64,000 nucleotides of DNA. It comes from Phyllobacterium chamaecytisi. Its GTDB lineage: Bacteria; Pseudomonadota; Alphaproteobacteria; Rhizobiales; Rhizobiaceae. A model generated the notes under the pieces. The model made no database searches and was not told where the DNA came from. It saw only the letters and a program-made list of their open reading frames with translations. The DNA lies in contig NZ_JAIQWW010000003.1 in the NCBI RefSeq assembly GCF_020164455.1, positions 1-64,000 on the forward strand, written 5' to 3'. Shown here piece after piece: positions 1 to 8,481 of the stretch; within the stretch, counting starts at the first letter, position 1, and every line of letters begins with the position of its first letter. Both the position numbers and the translations under genes were made by a program.

Positions 1-332
1 CCCATTCGCGGTGTCGCATCGCCCCGCGCGAAAAACGCATTTCGTTGATCGCGAACGCTCGTATTGTGGTTCTCTTTCCATCCGGTGCGGTCCTTCTGCA
101 GGTGAGGCCCGCTTTGGGCGCGTTGCAGCCGAAGCTCATTGACAAGGTGAAGAGCAGCTTTCCCGGCGTAGCCCCCCGGCATATGCCAGTCCGTTTCCCA
201 CCCCCAAGCTGGACATTCAGCCTGCATAAGGCCACCGGCAGCTTTCAGGAATTTTAGCAGCAGGCTGAACGGCTGGATTCAGGGCGCATAGTCGCTTGAT
301 CGCAATGTTTGGAATTGAGAAAGTTTCGTTAA
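1..332. other. Left-edge stretch without a recognised gene
   Basis: I see no convincing gene here. The only open frame of any size, on the plus strand at 45-257, has no ribosome binding site, no recognisable motif and an unbalanced composition, so I do not call it. The stretch ends at the hairpin that follows the broken integrase gene. Confidence 0.5.
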
Positions 333-365
333 CGCGTGCAGCCCCACTGTGCGGGGCTGCACGCG
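333..365 (-). terminator. Hairpin downstream of the integrase pseudogene
   Basis: A 13-bp perfect stem (333-345 paired with 353-365, core GCGTGCAGCCCC) closes a 7-base loop. It starts 8 bases past the integrase stop on the minus strand. There is no clear U-tract on either side, so rho-independent activity is uncertain, but position and stem strength make a terminator the best guess. A recombination-related stem is an alternative because it sits beside an integrase. Confidence 0.5.
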
Positions 366-372
366 CTCAGAT

Positions 373-998
373 TTAAGTGTGCTCAGCTAGTTCCAGCGCA
401 TCCTCAATGTCCACGCCAAGGTACTTGACCGTATTTTCGATCTTGGTGTGCCCCAACAGGATTTGGATCGCGCGAAGATTGCCTGTCGCCTTGTAAATCA
501 TTGCGGCCTTCGTGCGCCGAAGCGAGTGCGTGCCGTAGTCTTCGCGCCGCAGCCCAATTGCGGTCACCCATTCATCGACCAACCGGGCATACTGGCGAGT
601 ACTCAGATGATCGGTGTGGTCGACTCGACTGGGAAAGCGTAGTCGTCGATTGTTCCACCTCGCCGTTCAAGCCATGCAAGCAAACTTGCCCTCACCTCCG
701 CCGTGATTTCGAACTGAACCGGACGGCTGGTCTTTTGCTGGACGACGATGGCTCGAGTTCGAATTTGCGTTCCTGTCACGAGACTCCCGATTTTCATTTT
801 CACGAGATCGCAGCCCCGCAGTTTGCTGTCGATTGCGAGGTCAAACAACGCACGATCTCTCATGCGTCCCTCCCTATCAAGAAAGAAACGGATCGTCCAA
901 ATCTGGCGCTGTTTCAGCGGCTTCTTGACACCGACCTTTCGGCCGGCGCTCCACGCCGGACGGCCCAGGGCGGTAGGATCGTATTGTGCAATACCCAT
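373..998 (-). pseudogene. Tyrosine recombinase/integrase, frameshifted
   Basis: This is a site-specific tyrosine recombinase of the short (about 208 aa) type found repeatedly in rhizobial genomes. The start ATG at 998 follows an AGGAG with 6-7 bases spacing, and the protein begins MGIAQYDPTALGRPAW. The first frame runs to a TGA near 603. The C-terminal part, with the catalytic HSLRR box, the LLGHTKIENT box and the nucleophile Tyr in VKYLGV, continues in another frame. Translating across about position 639 with one base added restores the usual linker (FPSRVDHTDHLSTRQYARLVDEW), so one nucleotide appears to have been lost. Total length fits an intact gene minus one base. The first half alone lacks the catalytic residues. 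A sequencing error is the alternative. Confidence 0.85.
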
Positions 999-1399
999 TT
1001 CAGGTCTCCTTAGGCCAACATTGGCCGTTAGGAGAACGCACGGGCGCAAGTATTGAAGGGGGCCGAGAGCGGCTGGTCCGCTATGGAATGACCAGACGCG
1101 GATAGCGGACATTTGGCTTAGGAATCGCGCCTGCGCGGCAAGAAGCCATGGAAATCAGAAGAAAAGGTTGAGCCTGACCGATGTTTTAGTGTTTCGGTCA
1201 TATCTTTTGAAAGCGGTAACCTATTGATATCACTGGTTCTAACTCAGTTTGCATGCATCATGAAGCAGAAACTACTAAATCCTCTTGGAGAACAGAAGGT
1301 CAGGCGGGAGCGGAGGCGCTTCGCGTTGCTTTGAACTGTTGAGCGCTTCCCGCGACACGTCGCGGGATGTCTGCGTCTCATGCTTGATCCGTCCCGGAC
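999..1399. other. Intergenic stretch between integrase and NmrA-like gene
   Basis: It holds the upstream region of the integrase (minus strand) and the 3' flank of the NmrA-like gene. Apart from the hairpin at 1348-1367 I see no gene; the open frames overlapping 1275-1659 are antisense to the end of the NmrA-like gene. Confidence 0.5.
1348..1367 (-). terminator. Hairpin after the NmrA-like gene
   Basis: TCCCGCGAC (1348-1356) and GTCGCGGGA (1359-1367) form a 9-bp stem with a 2-base gap, or 8 bp with a CACG tetraloop. It lies about 32 bases beyond the stop of the minus-strand gene. No U-run follows, so termination is inferred from position. Confidence 0.4.
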
Positions 1400-2272
1400 T
1401 TACGCCTTGGCGGCGTTCTGTGCGGCCTCGAATACATCGCGTGCGGACATCGTACCCGCTACATGCTCCGTACCCTCGACGCCGAGGTCCATCCATCCCG
1501 CATTCACGGCTTCGTACATTTCTTCGGCAGGTCCGCTGTGGCCTTTCAGGATGCCGAATTGCTCTAACGCTTCCGCCCACCCCGCACGCGGGATTGCAAA
1601 GGCTTTCACGTCGAGATTCAGGACTTCGCCCAATTGCTCCGCGACTTCATCCGCAGTGACCATCGAACCAATCTCGACGATGCGCTGCCCTGACCACGCT
1701 GGCCCGGTCAAAAGGGTTGCGACCTCCGCGCCGATGTCGTTCGTCGCGACCATGGTCGATTTCCGGTTTGTCGGATTGTAGAAGGCGGGTAGCGTTCCGC
1801 CCTGCGCGACCTGCAAGCCGAAAAGAAAATTTTCGAAGAACCCGCCTGCGCGCACAAATGCAATTGGCGATATCAGGTCGCGAAAACCTTGCTCCAGAAG
1901 CGATAAGGCCGTGATCACCCCGTGCCCGCGGGTTCTGTTCGCACCCATTGACGAAAGCGCAACCACTCGCGGCGGCGCTGCCTCGGTGAGCGCCTCGACA
2001 TAGTTTGCAATCACGCCCTTTGCTTCTTTGTAATCGGGCGAGGGTGCCCAGACAGGGGGCAACATGACGAACGCGCCTTCGACGTCTTTGAGCGCTTGCT
2101 CGATGGCTGCCGAATCATTCCAATCGCCGTCGACCAGTTCCACGCCCTGGTTCGCCCAGTTAACCGCCTTCTCGCGGTCGCGGACCAGCGCGCGCACCTT
2201 CTTGCCTTGCGCTAGCAAATGCCTTGCCGTCGCGCCGCCCACGTTTCCCGTGATTCCCATTACTAAAAACAT
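1400..2272 (-). CDS. NmrA/NAD(P)-binding SDR-like protein
   Basis: This 290-aa protein is an atypical short-chain dehydrogenase of the NmrA/HSCARG type. The N-terminal Rossmann motif GITGNVGG (TGxxG class) follows the first beta strand, and a central ALSSMGAN segment occupies the usual substrate-pocket position. Family members bind NAD(P)H either as quinone/azo reductases or as redox-sensing regulators; no substrate can be read from the sequence. The frame is open further upstream to 2320, but ATG 2272 has a strong AGGAG seven bases before it and places the Rossmann strand at the very N-terminus, as usual. It lies 44 bases downstream of the DoxX-like gene on the same strand, so the two are probably co-transcribed. 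The LysR gene at 2857 is divergent and the likely regulator. Confidence 0.85.
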   Translation of the reverse strand: MFLVMGITGNVGGATARHLLAQGKKVRALVRDREKAVNWANQGVELVDGDWNDSAAIEQALKDVEGAFVMLPPVWAPSPDYKEAKGVIANYVEALTEAAPPRVVALSSMGANRTRGHGVITALSLLEQGFRDLISPIAFVRAGGFFENFLFGLQVAQGGTLPAFYNPTNRKSTMVATNDIGAEVATLLTGPAWSGQRIVEIGSMVTADEVAEQLGEVLNLDVKAFAIPRAGWAEALEQFGILKGHSGPAEEMYEAVNAGWMDLGVEGTEHVAGTMSARDVFEAAQNAAKA

Positions 2273-2316
2273 GCGTTTTCTCCTGATGTTGGGGACAGAG
2301 GACTGCCCCAGTTGGT

Positions 2317-2739
2317 TCAATGGATGAGCGGTAGAATGGCCCGGATTCGGGGGTCACGCAGATAGAGGCCGCCCCAAGTCATCGCGCCCAGAAGCAGCGA
2401 AATGATTTCCGGCGGCGACCCCAACTCACCGATGCGGACATGGGCGCAGATCGCGCCTCCCAAAAAGCCCGTCACCAGGATCGCGCCGAGGACGGCGGTG
2501 GCCGGGATGGCGTAAAGGATGGCGCAGGCGAGGATGATCGGACCCACGACATGGGTCAGATCCATCGCGAACCCGGTTTCCTGCAACATGCTTGCGATCT
2601 GTGCGGGCGCGAAAAGCTGAATAGTACCGTCTGCCAGCAGAGCGATAACGACAAACCCGCTCATTATTCGGCCGACCCACACGGCGCGATGCAAGATCGT
2701 AGTTCCAAGTACCTGACGCTGGTTCATAGTTTCGGACAC
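2317..2739 (-). CDS. DoxX-like integral membrane protein
   Basis: A 140-aa protein with four hydrophobic segments in the arrangement of the DoxX_2/DoxX-like family (around residues 22-40, 58-75, 80-98 and 110-127). These small membrane proteins are often paired with NAD(P)-dependent reductases or quinone-linked functions, but their biochemical role is poorly defined. The start is read as GTG at 2739, eight bases after a GGAG; an ATG four codons later is also possible. It is the first gene of the two-gene unit with the NmrA-like protein. Its promoter lies in the 117-base gap shared with the divergent LysR gene. Confidence 0.75.
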   Translation of the reverse strand: MSETMNQRQVLGTTILHRAVWVGRIMSGFVVIALLADGTIQLFAPAQIASMLQETGFAMDLTHVVGPIILACAILYAIPATAVLGAILVTGFLGGAICAHVRIGELGSPPEIISLLLGAMTWGGLYLRDPRIRAILPLIH

Positions 2740-2753
2740 TTGTCATTCTCCGA

Positions 2754-2766
2754 TTAGAATTTCTAA
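2754..2766. promoter_or_regulatory. Dyad in LysR-DoxX divergent gap
   Basis: TTAGAA-T-TTCTAA is a perfect 6+6 inverted repeat in the shared promoter region, 15 bases upstream of the DoxX-like start. Its place suits an operator for the divergent LysR protein, whose family usually binds T-N11-A dyads. The assignment is by position only. Confidence 0.35.
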
Positions 2767-2856
2767 CTCGAAGGTTACTGTGTCTCTCAGGTGTGATAAA
2801 CAACAGGAATTGGAACTCACTGTTCTATCCAGAGTTAACAATACCGAGGCACGAAA

Positions 2857-3762
2857 ATGCAGAACCTCCAACCCATCCTCATTTTCATAACGGTGGCGGA
2901 AATGGGGAGCTTCACCCGAGCAGCCGATAGCCTTGGCATTCAGAAGGGAAGGGCCTCAACGGCGGTCCGGAAGCTGGAAGAAAATATCGGTGTCAGGCTC
3001 CTGCACCGGACAACGCGCAGCGTGCTGTTGACGGAGGACGGACGCGCATTTCATGCCCGTGCCCGCGATCTGCTTGCTGAAGTCGATGACCTGCACTCGA
3101 TGTTCGCAGGCGACCGCGTGGCACTCCGCGGGCGTTTACGGGTCGATCTTCCGACCGAGGTGGCGCGCACAACGATCGTGCCGGCCTTGCCCGACTTCAT
3201 GGCGGCTCACCCCGAGTTGGAGCTGGAAATGTCAAGTACGGATCGGCAAGTCGATCTGGTTCAAGAAGGGTTCGACTGTGTATTGCGGCTTGGAGCCATA
3301 GGGGACGAGACGTTGATTGCCCGCCCACTGGGCCTGTTGCGCATGGTCAACGCTGCCAGTCCCGCCTATCTGGCGCGCTTTGGCGTCCCTCGATCGCTAG
3401 AAGATCTCCAGCGTCAGGGACATCGGACAATTCATTTTTCGACAATGCTGGGCGCAAGACCCTATGGATGGGAATATCCGGACGGCGGCAGCTACGCGGC
3501 GCTTCAGTTGCCAGGTGCGCTACACGTCAACAGCGCGCAAACCTACGACGCCGCTGCCCTCGCCGGCCTTGGCCTGATTCAAGCCCCACTCTTGGGGATT
3601 GGCCAATATTTTGAGAGTGGAGCGCTAGTGGAGATCATGCCCGATTTTCGTCGCCGGGCGATCGCCGTTTCCCTCGTCGTAGCACATCGGAGCAATCTGT
3701 CGCGCCGAGTCCGCGCATTCATGAAATGGATTGAAGATGTGCTGACGCCGTATCTGGAATAG
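2857..3762 (+). CDS. LysR-family transcriptional regulator
   Basis: A 301-aa LysR-type regulator. The N-terminal winged helix-turn-helix (about residues 1-60) shows the usual pattern FITVAEMGSFTRAADSLG...VRKLEENIGVRLLHRTTRSV. Residues 90-295 form the periplasmic-binding-protein-like effector domain of the CrgA/PBP2_CrgA_like type (RLRVDLPTEVART, DCVLRLG). The regulator is divergent from the DoxX-like/NmrA-like pair, the classic arrangement for LysR control of a neighbouring operon and of itself. The effector is unknown; quinones or electrophiles would suit the target genes, which is inference. Confidence 0.9.
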   Translation: MQNLQPILIFITVAEMGSFTRAADSLGIQKGRASTAVRKLEENIGVRLLHRTTRSVLLTEDGRAFHARARDLLAEVDDLHSMFAGDRVALRGRLRVDLPTEVARTTIVPALPDFMAAHPELELEMSSTDRQVDLVQEGFDCVLRLGAIGDETLIARPLGLLRMVNAASPAYLARFGVPRSLEDLQRQGHRTIHFSTMLGARPYGWEYPDGGSYAALQLPGALHVNSAQTYDAAALAGLGLIQAPLLGIGQYFESGALVEIMPDFRRRAIAVSLVVAHRSNLSRRVRAFMKWIEDVLTPYLE

Positions 3763-4649
3763 CGAAACTAAACTTCTTCTTCCGGCCCCGAAATTAATAT
3801 TCTGAGTTCTGCCGGTCGGCTGCCTGGCGGTTCAACAGAATGCGACTCTGAAACCGGCGACCTTTGAAGTCCGACATGAGATATCCTCAAACTTTTCCGC
3901 CTTCTGTCTCCCTAACGCGATCCCAATGTAACAGAACCATTTCCGTAAGGCAGCAAACGGGCAATCGGAACGAATGGCCGCTTTCGGGACGACTCACTTT
4001 GCCCGAGAACGGCGAGGATAAGGGCGCAAAGCAGCCATCGCATCAACGCACGTGCTTAAATTCCTGAACCGTCGAGGTGCTTCGTGTCCTCGCCTTCCCA
4101 AGGTGGGGTATAGTACGATCCAGATTGGCAGAGGGCATCGGCAAGCACTTCGCCTAAATCAATCTCCATCCGGGATCTCCACTTTCGAACGATGTTTTTA
4201 TTTCCGCTTTGCCGTTACATTAGTAGATACTGACTGTGCACGATAAACTGTTTGCCTTGTGCCAGGACTGACACCCAAATATCGGGTAATATATTCCCGG
4301 CTTACTCATTTACGGCCGTCGGTACGATGCAATCTAACTGCGGCAAATCTAAACGCGTCAGTCGGGTTTGCATCGCAGCAACGCTAGGGCCATCCATGCC
4401 ATTCTAGAATTCGGAACCGAAGATGACGTGAGTGTTGGTGGACTGATCATTTGATAAGCACTCAATTTTTATGGTTTAATCATTCGGCTTTTGCGTAACT
4501 TTTAGTCACCAGACCAATGATTTTTGACTAGGGTACTGAATGCTATTGCCTGGCTGCAACATTCTCAAATCGGATGATGGGGTACACACACTATCGGATC
4601 TACGAAACGGTTGTGGGTGGTGCCTATAAGATGCCTGGAGAACTCAACG
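3763..4649. other. Long stretch without a recognised gene
   Basis: About 0.9 kb with several short open frames (for example at 3864-4067 and 4052-4246), none with a ribosome binding site, motif or protein-like composition. AT-rich patches around 4230-4290 and 4440-4530 resemble promoter DNA. I see no RNA gene or repeat. Confidence 0.5.
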
Positions 4650-4793
4650 GTGGCAAAGCTTGTTTCGCTAATTGTGCTTATATGGGCCCCGGTCGTTCTC
4701 GCGGCGGTTATCGCATTTGGCTTGCTGCGGAGACGGAGTTTAAAAAAGCGCCGCACACAAGCATCCGCTCCGAAGAAGCCGGAAAATAAATGA
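4650..4793 (+). CDS. Small single-span membrane protein
   Basis: A possible 47-aa protein starting with GTG at 4650, nine bases after a GGAG. It has one hydrophobic span (about residues 3-25: LVSLIVLIWAPVVLAAVIAF) followed by a strongly basic tail (LRRRSLKKRRTQ), as in small inner-membrane proteins with the positive end in the cytoplasm. The same frame is open upstream to 4611 but that part is not hydrophobic. No family is recognised. The clean membrane-plus-basic layout and start signal argue for a real gene, the isolation in non-coding DNA against it. Confidence 0.45.
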   Translation: MAKLVSLIVLIWAPVVLAAVIAFGLLRRRSLKKRRTQASAPKKPENK

Positions 4794-5343
4794 CGACCGC
4801 TTTCGTTCTCCAAAAGTGGAAAGAGGGGCACCAAGCAAGGCAAGTGCTGAGACAGGAATAATGGCTTGATCAGAACCAGCGGCCGAACCGATAGTTTCCT
4901 ATATATTCACCCCAGGAAGTTCTCGCGCACGGTACTCGTGACGCCACGACACTTTGATTTATTAGTCCACCGCATTACGGCGGATAGGGCAAGCCATGCA
5001 TGCCCGCCGCCGCGCTTGCAGCCATGAATCTGGCTCCGTACCCAGCAACGTTTTTTGCACAAGGTGGCCCGCCGGCACTCCGTGCTCAAGATTATCACAA
5101 AGGTCGCGACCCTGCTGCCGAGCGTCAGATTTTTAGGCGAAGCCGAGCTTCAAACACAATAAGCCAGAAGTTCTTGCTGGTGTTTAGCGGTTGAGGAGTA
5201 TTCGATGCTTCATCACAACAAATGCGGGTGAATAATGCCTTTGGGTTTCGCCGCCAAGTTCTGGTGCTATGCTTTGCCGTCGGTCGCGTATAAGTGATCC
5301 GGTCGGCTCAGTACTCTACACAATGTAATTTTTTGCGCACGTC
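4794..5343. other. Stretch without a recognised gene
   Basis: About 550 bases of mixed composition with no supportable coding frame. The right end is the promoter region of the AraC-type gene. I see no tRNA, small RNA or repeat other than the shared motif beginning at 5344. Confidence 0.5.
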
Positions 5344-5365
5344 ATGTAACCGTTACGTACTGTGC
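5344..5365 (+). promoter_or_regulatory. Shared regulatory motif, copy 1
   Basis: The core GTAACCGTTAC (5346-5356, a GTAAC/GTTAC inverted repeat with one central base) is followed by GTACTG. The 22 bases 5344-5365 are identical to 10461-10482, and a third, inverted copy lies at 14103-14119. It sits about 76 bases upstream of the AraC-type start at 5439, in the orientation of that gene. A binding site for this regulator or its paralogue is the simplest explanation. Confidence 0.6.
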
Positions 5366-5438
5366 GAAACTAGCTGTATGTGCTCGAACATTCTTAATCA
5401 GCATTGTTCTTTTATCAGCTTTACGAGAGGTGACGATA

Positions 5439-6650
5439 ATGAACGTTTCATATCCTCAAGTCTCAGTGCAAAGATCCTCCGCTTCTGAGTTTGCATCTGC
5501 TGAGGCAAAGACACGACGTGGCATGGCTTACGGCCCTGCATCGGGCAGAAATCCTGATGCCTACGGGGAGGTTCCGGCTCACCGGGATACACAGCCAGCC
5601 ACCTATACCGAAGCCCACAGCGCGGCAATTTCCGTATTTGAATTGAATGTTGAAAAACTGCCTGAAGAATCTCGGTTCGATGCTTGGCGTCGCAACTTTG
5701 CTCCCATGGTTGAGCTAACAGGGGTGGACAATGATCCGGCTCCTTTCGTTGGAAAGCAGAGAATGTGGGACCTGGGTCCCATCGCCCTTACCCATATCAA
5801 AACGAACGAGCTGAACTTTGCGAGCGTTCGTGGCCATACACGGCGCGACCCACTTGACCATTGGGCCGTGACCCTCGTGCTCAGAGGAACCACCGAAACG
5901 TCGATCTCCTGCCGGACCTTCCGCGGAGGTGCGGGAGTTGTACAGGTCCATCCTCTTGGCGGGTCCTTCGAGGGATCCGTTACTGACAGCGAAATGCTGA
6001 TCTTGTTCGTTCCGCGTGACTTCTGCCCGGAGGTGGCGCGTGTGCTGGGTGCGATAGAGTTCTCGACGATCGACACGGGCATGGGCCAGTTGTTATCAGA
6101 TTTCCTGCTTGGTCTTGCGCGAAGGCTCGCGAACCTCGAGGTCACCGATCTGGGTAATCTCGCGGCTGCGACCAAGGCTATGATTCTTGCATGTGCGTCA
6201 CCGACTGCTGACCGCATTCAAGAAGCGGAAGAACCCATTTCGATGGTGCTTCTGGAGAGGGCACGACGCCTGTTGCAGACCAAACTATTTGATGCTGATT
6301 TCCGCATCGACGGCGTTGCCCGCGAACTTGGTGTCTCGCGCACACGGCTATATAGGTTGTTCGAACCCTATGGCGGTGTCGCCCATTACCTGCAGCGCCG
6401 GCGTCTCATTGACGCGCATGCTGTCCTTGCGGATCCTTGCGATCAACGTCTGATCGTAGATATCGCCGAACAGCGCTGCTTTACCGACGGAGCAGAGTTT
6501 AGTCGGGCATTCAGACGCGAGTTCGGCTACACACCGAGCGATGTTAGGGCCGGTATCCATGGCGGTCTGCCGAATCGGCCCGCGACCGATCTCGCCGCGA
6601 ACTCTCCGGAAGAGCGATTTGGCATACTCTTGCGCAAACTTCACGGATAA
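5439..6650 (+). CDS. AraC-family transcriptional regulator (paralogue 1)
   Basis: A 403-aa AraC/XylS-type activator. A variable N-terminal tail (about residues 1-70) precedes a cupin-like ligand domain of the AraC_binding_2 type (WDLGPIALTHIKT, GGAGVVQVHPLGGSFEGS). The C-terminal HTH_18 domain carries two helix-turn-helices, FRIDGVARELGVSRTRLYRLF and a final GAEFSRAFRREFGYTPSDVR. ATG 5439 is preferred to the in-frame GTG at 5430 because an AGAGG lies 8 bases before it. The protein is clearly paralogous to the one at 12755-13906 over its whole length after the N-terminus. The P450-like gene begins 175 bases downstream on the same strand and is a likely target or operon partner. The 22-base motif upstream suggests autoregulation or cross-regulation. 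Confidence 0.9.
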   Translation: MNVSYPQVSVQRSSASEFASAEAKTRRGMAYGPASGRNPDAYGEVPAHRDTQPATYTEAHSAAISVFELNVEKLPEESRFDAWRRNFAPMVELTGVDNDPAPFVGKQRMWDLGPIALTHIKTNELNFASVRGHTRRDPLDHWAVTLVLRGTTETSISCRTFRGGAGVVQVHPLGGSFEGSVTDSEMLILFVPRDFCPEVARVLGAIEFSTIDTGMGQLLSDFLLGLARRLANLEVTDLGNLAAATKAMILACASPTADRIQEAEEPISMVLLERARRLLQTKLFDADFRIDGVARELGVSRTRLYRLFEPYGGVAHYLQRRRLIDAHAVLADPCDQRLIVDIAEQRCFTDGAEFSRAFRREFGYTPSDVRAGIHGGLPNRPATDLAANSPEERFGILLRKLHG

Positions 6651-6825
6651 CGCCGGCGCAGTGCCTGGATTGACCGCATCCGGATTTTGGGACGCTCGGC
6701 CTAACGACGGGATTCCCTACCTAATAACTCATAACCCGAATGTGCTATAGACCCTGGTATCAATCGTCAAATGCGATGAACCTGCATGCTTACGGACACC
6801 AGCGTAGGTAAGGGAGGATTTTGCT

Positions 6826-8373
6826 ATGAAACGCAGGACTTTTCTCACAGGGAGCGCTACCTCGGTGGCGGCACTATCAGCGCAACCGGTATTGGCGCAT
6901 TACCAGCCTCCTTTAAATGATCCACCAGCACCCGGCGAATTGGCAGCAACTGCGGCTCGTTTACGCGCCCAATTCATGAAAGATCTTGACCCAGCCTATA
7001 TCGAGAACGTGATCGTTCCGCATTTCCTGGTGAGCGTTTTCGAGGGTGAGCGGTCGTTTCTTCCGATGATTGATCTTGCACTCACGAAGGAGAACGCTCT
7101 TCCCAACGATTTATGGGGTCTTCTGAGCCGGACATGGAGGCCCGCGCCGGAAGATGGCGTGACGGTATTTCTTCAAGGATTGGAGAAGCGAGGACCGGAT
7201 AACCGTCGCAAGAGGATTTACATGTCGGCGGTAACGCCAGATCTGTACCGTGATAAGTATGGCGGCAAGGTTACAGCGTTTTTTGACCAGTTAATGTCCG
7301 AAGCCAATGCGGGACGGCCGCTGATGCGCGTCTACCTGAATTCGTTTTGGGATCTGTACTGGGATTTGCATCTGGGCGTCTCGGGAGACGAGATACCGGA
7401 GCGTGTCCGTCAAATAGGCGAGAGTTTCAACACGGTTCTTGCTTACCGAGACCCAACGACGCGCATCGTCTACGAAAATTATATGATCGTGCGATCCCAT
7501 CTCGAGTTTTTGAAATCATGGATCGACGAAAAGCTCGCCGATATCGCGTCAGGAAAGACCACAGATCCAGAAAAGACGTTCGCGTGGTACTGGATCAAGA
7601 ACGGCGAAGAGAGCGCGTATTTCAATCACAAGGACGTGGTGTTCGAATGCTTTCACAACTTCGTGGCATTCAGTCAGTGGGGCAATACCATTTACAATAT
7701 CATGCTTCGTCTGGCCAATGGTGTGGGTGACCCGGATATCAAGGCTTCTTTCAAGCAAACCATGGAGGGTGATCCGGACAACGCAAACGGTGCCCCATTC
7801 ACGCCGCTCGAGACATTCGTCATGGAGTTGTTCCGGCTGATTTCGCCAAATGGCGGCAGCATTTCTGCGCTTGGGGAAACGCAAACGCCACAATTCGACC
7901 GGCACGGTTACATCATCAGCCCCCACACCTCGACGAGCGTGGACCCCGTGCACTGGACGAACCCCAAAAAATTTGATCCTTCACGATATAAGGATGCTCC
8001 CACGAGCTCCGACATCGATGGAGCCAAAGCCAAGCAGATCGGTTTTGCCAAATGCCCATTCGACTTGACATCGTTCGATGTCAAAGACGGTCGCAAGGCT
8101 GCGCTGCACAACAGTGGGTTCGGTACTGTTTTCGGTGTCGCTGACGGTAAGCAGCTCCCCGTCTGCGACTATGCAGGCTTTGCGCCTTTTGGCTTTGGTT
8201 ATCGTCGCTGTCCGGGCGAGCAATTGACCATTCAAGCCTTTGAGGATTTTCTGCGAAAGGTTTCGAAAGACAAGATCGAGTTTATGAAACTTAATATTGC
8301 CAACCCTGAGCCTTTGCCGATCGGGCCAACAACGGTGATTGGTGATGATATCGGTTTTGCACGCGTCGTATAG
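6826..8373 (+). CDS. Cytochrome P450-like haem protein with Tat leader
   Basis: A 515-aa protein with the diagnostic P450 landmarks in order: ExxR (E334-R337, ELFR), a PERF-type region (W377...P380...F383...R387), and the haem-thiolate loop FGFGYRRCPG (455-464, Cys462 as proposed iron ligand). Two things are unusual. The N-terminus MKRRTFLTG is a twin-arginine (RRxFL) export signal followed by an alanine-rich stretch to about residue 25, whereas bacterial P450s are normally cytoplasmic. About 75 residues separate the PERF arginine from Cys462, several times the usual distance. The expected I-helix AGx(D/E)T oxygen-activation motif is not visible near HNFVAFSQWGNT (277-288), so a peroxide-using or rearranging chemistry, as in CYP74/CYP8-type enzymes, is possible. 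No ferredoxin or reductase gene is nearby. GGGAGG lies 8 bases before the ATG. Confidence 0.75.
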   Translation: MKRRTFLTGSATSVAALSAQPVLAHYQPPLNDPPAPGELAATAARLRAQFMKDLDPAYIENVIVPHFLVSVFEGERSFLPMIDLALTKENALPNDLWGLLSRTWRPAPEDGVTVFLQGLEKRGPDNRRKRIYMSAVTPDLYRDKYGGKVTAFFDQLMSEANAGRPLMRVYLNSFWDLYWDLHLGVSGDEIPERVRQIGESFNTVLAYRDPTTRIVYENYMIVRSHLEFLKSWIDEKLADIASGKTTDPEKTFAWYWIKNGEESAYFNHKDVVFECFHNFVAFSQWGNTIYNIMLRLANGVGDPDIKASFKQTMEGDPDNANGAPFTPLETFVMELFRLISPNGGSISALGETQTPQFDRHGYIISPHTSTSVDPVHWTNPKKFDPSRYKDAPTSSDIDGAKAKQIGFAKCPFDLTSFDVKDGRKAALHNSGFGTVFGVADGKQLPVCDYAGFAPFGFGYRRCPGEQLTIQAFEDFLRKVSKDKIEFMKLNIANPEPLPIGPTTVIGDDIGFARVV

Positions 8374-8403
8374 CTGGAACAAACTGATGGTCCGGGAGGC
8401 ATC

Positions 8404-8481
8404 GTGAACAGACGAACTTTCTTGTCGACCCTGATTGGCGTGGTCACTTTTGCGGCGATTACCAAATCGTGCCAGTTCTAG
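8404..8481 (+). CDS. 25-residue Tat-leader-like peptide or gene stub
   Basis: GTG at 8404 follows GGGAGG at good spacing, 30 bases after the P450-like gene, and encodes MNRRTFLSTLIGVVTFAAIT plus KSCQF before a TAG. The first seven residues copy the twin-arginine pattern of the P450-like leader (RRTFL) and a hydrophobic core follows. It is either the surviving 5' end of a second Tat-exported protein whose body has decayed, or a very short membrane peptide. The Cys near the end could be a lipobox remnant but lacks a proper L-x-(G/A)-C context. Confidence 0.45.
   Translation: MNRRTFLSTLIGVVTFAAITKSCQF

Noticed and set aside
501-1013. 170-codon open frame on the plus strand over the integrase
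   Set aside because: Antisense to the integrase remnant, with no start signal or motif; the minus strand carries the integrase motifs.
6826-8373. Annotation of the Tat-leader haem protein as a catalase or peroxidase
   Set aside because: ExxR, the PERF-type region and the FxxGxRxCxG loop together are specific to the P450 fold, while catalase and peroxidase active-site motifs are absent.
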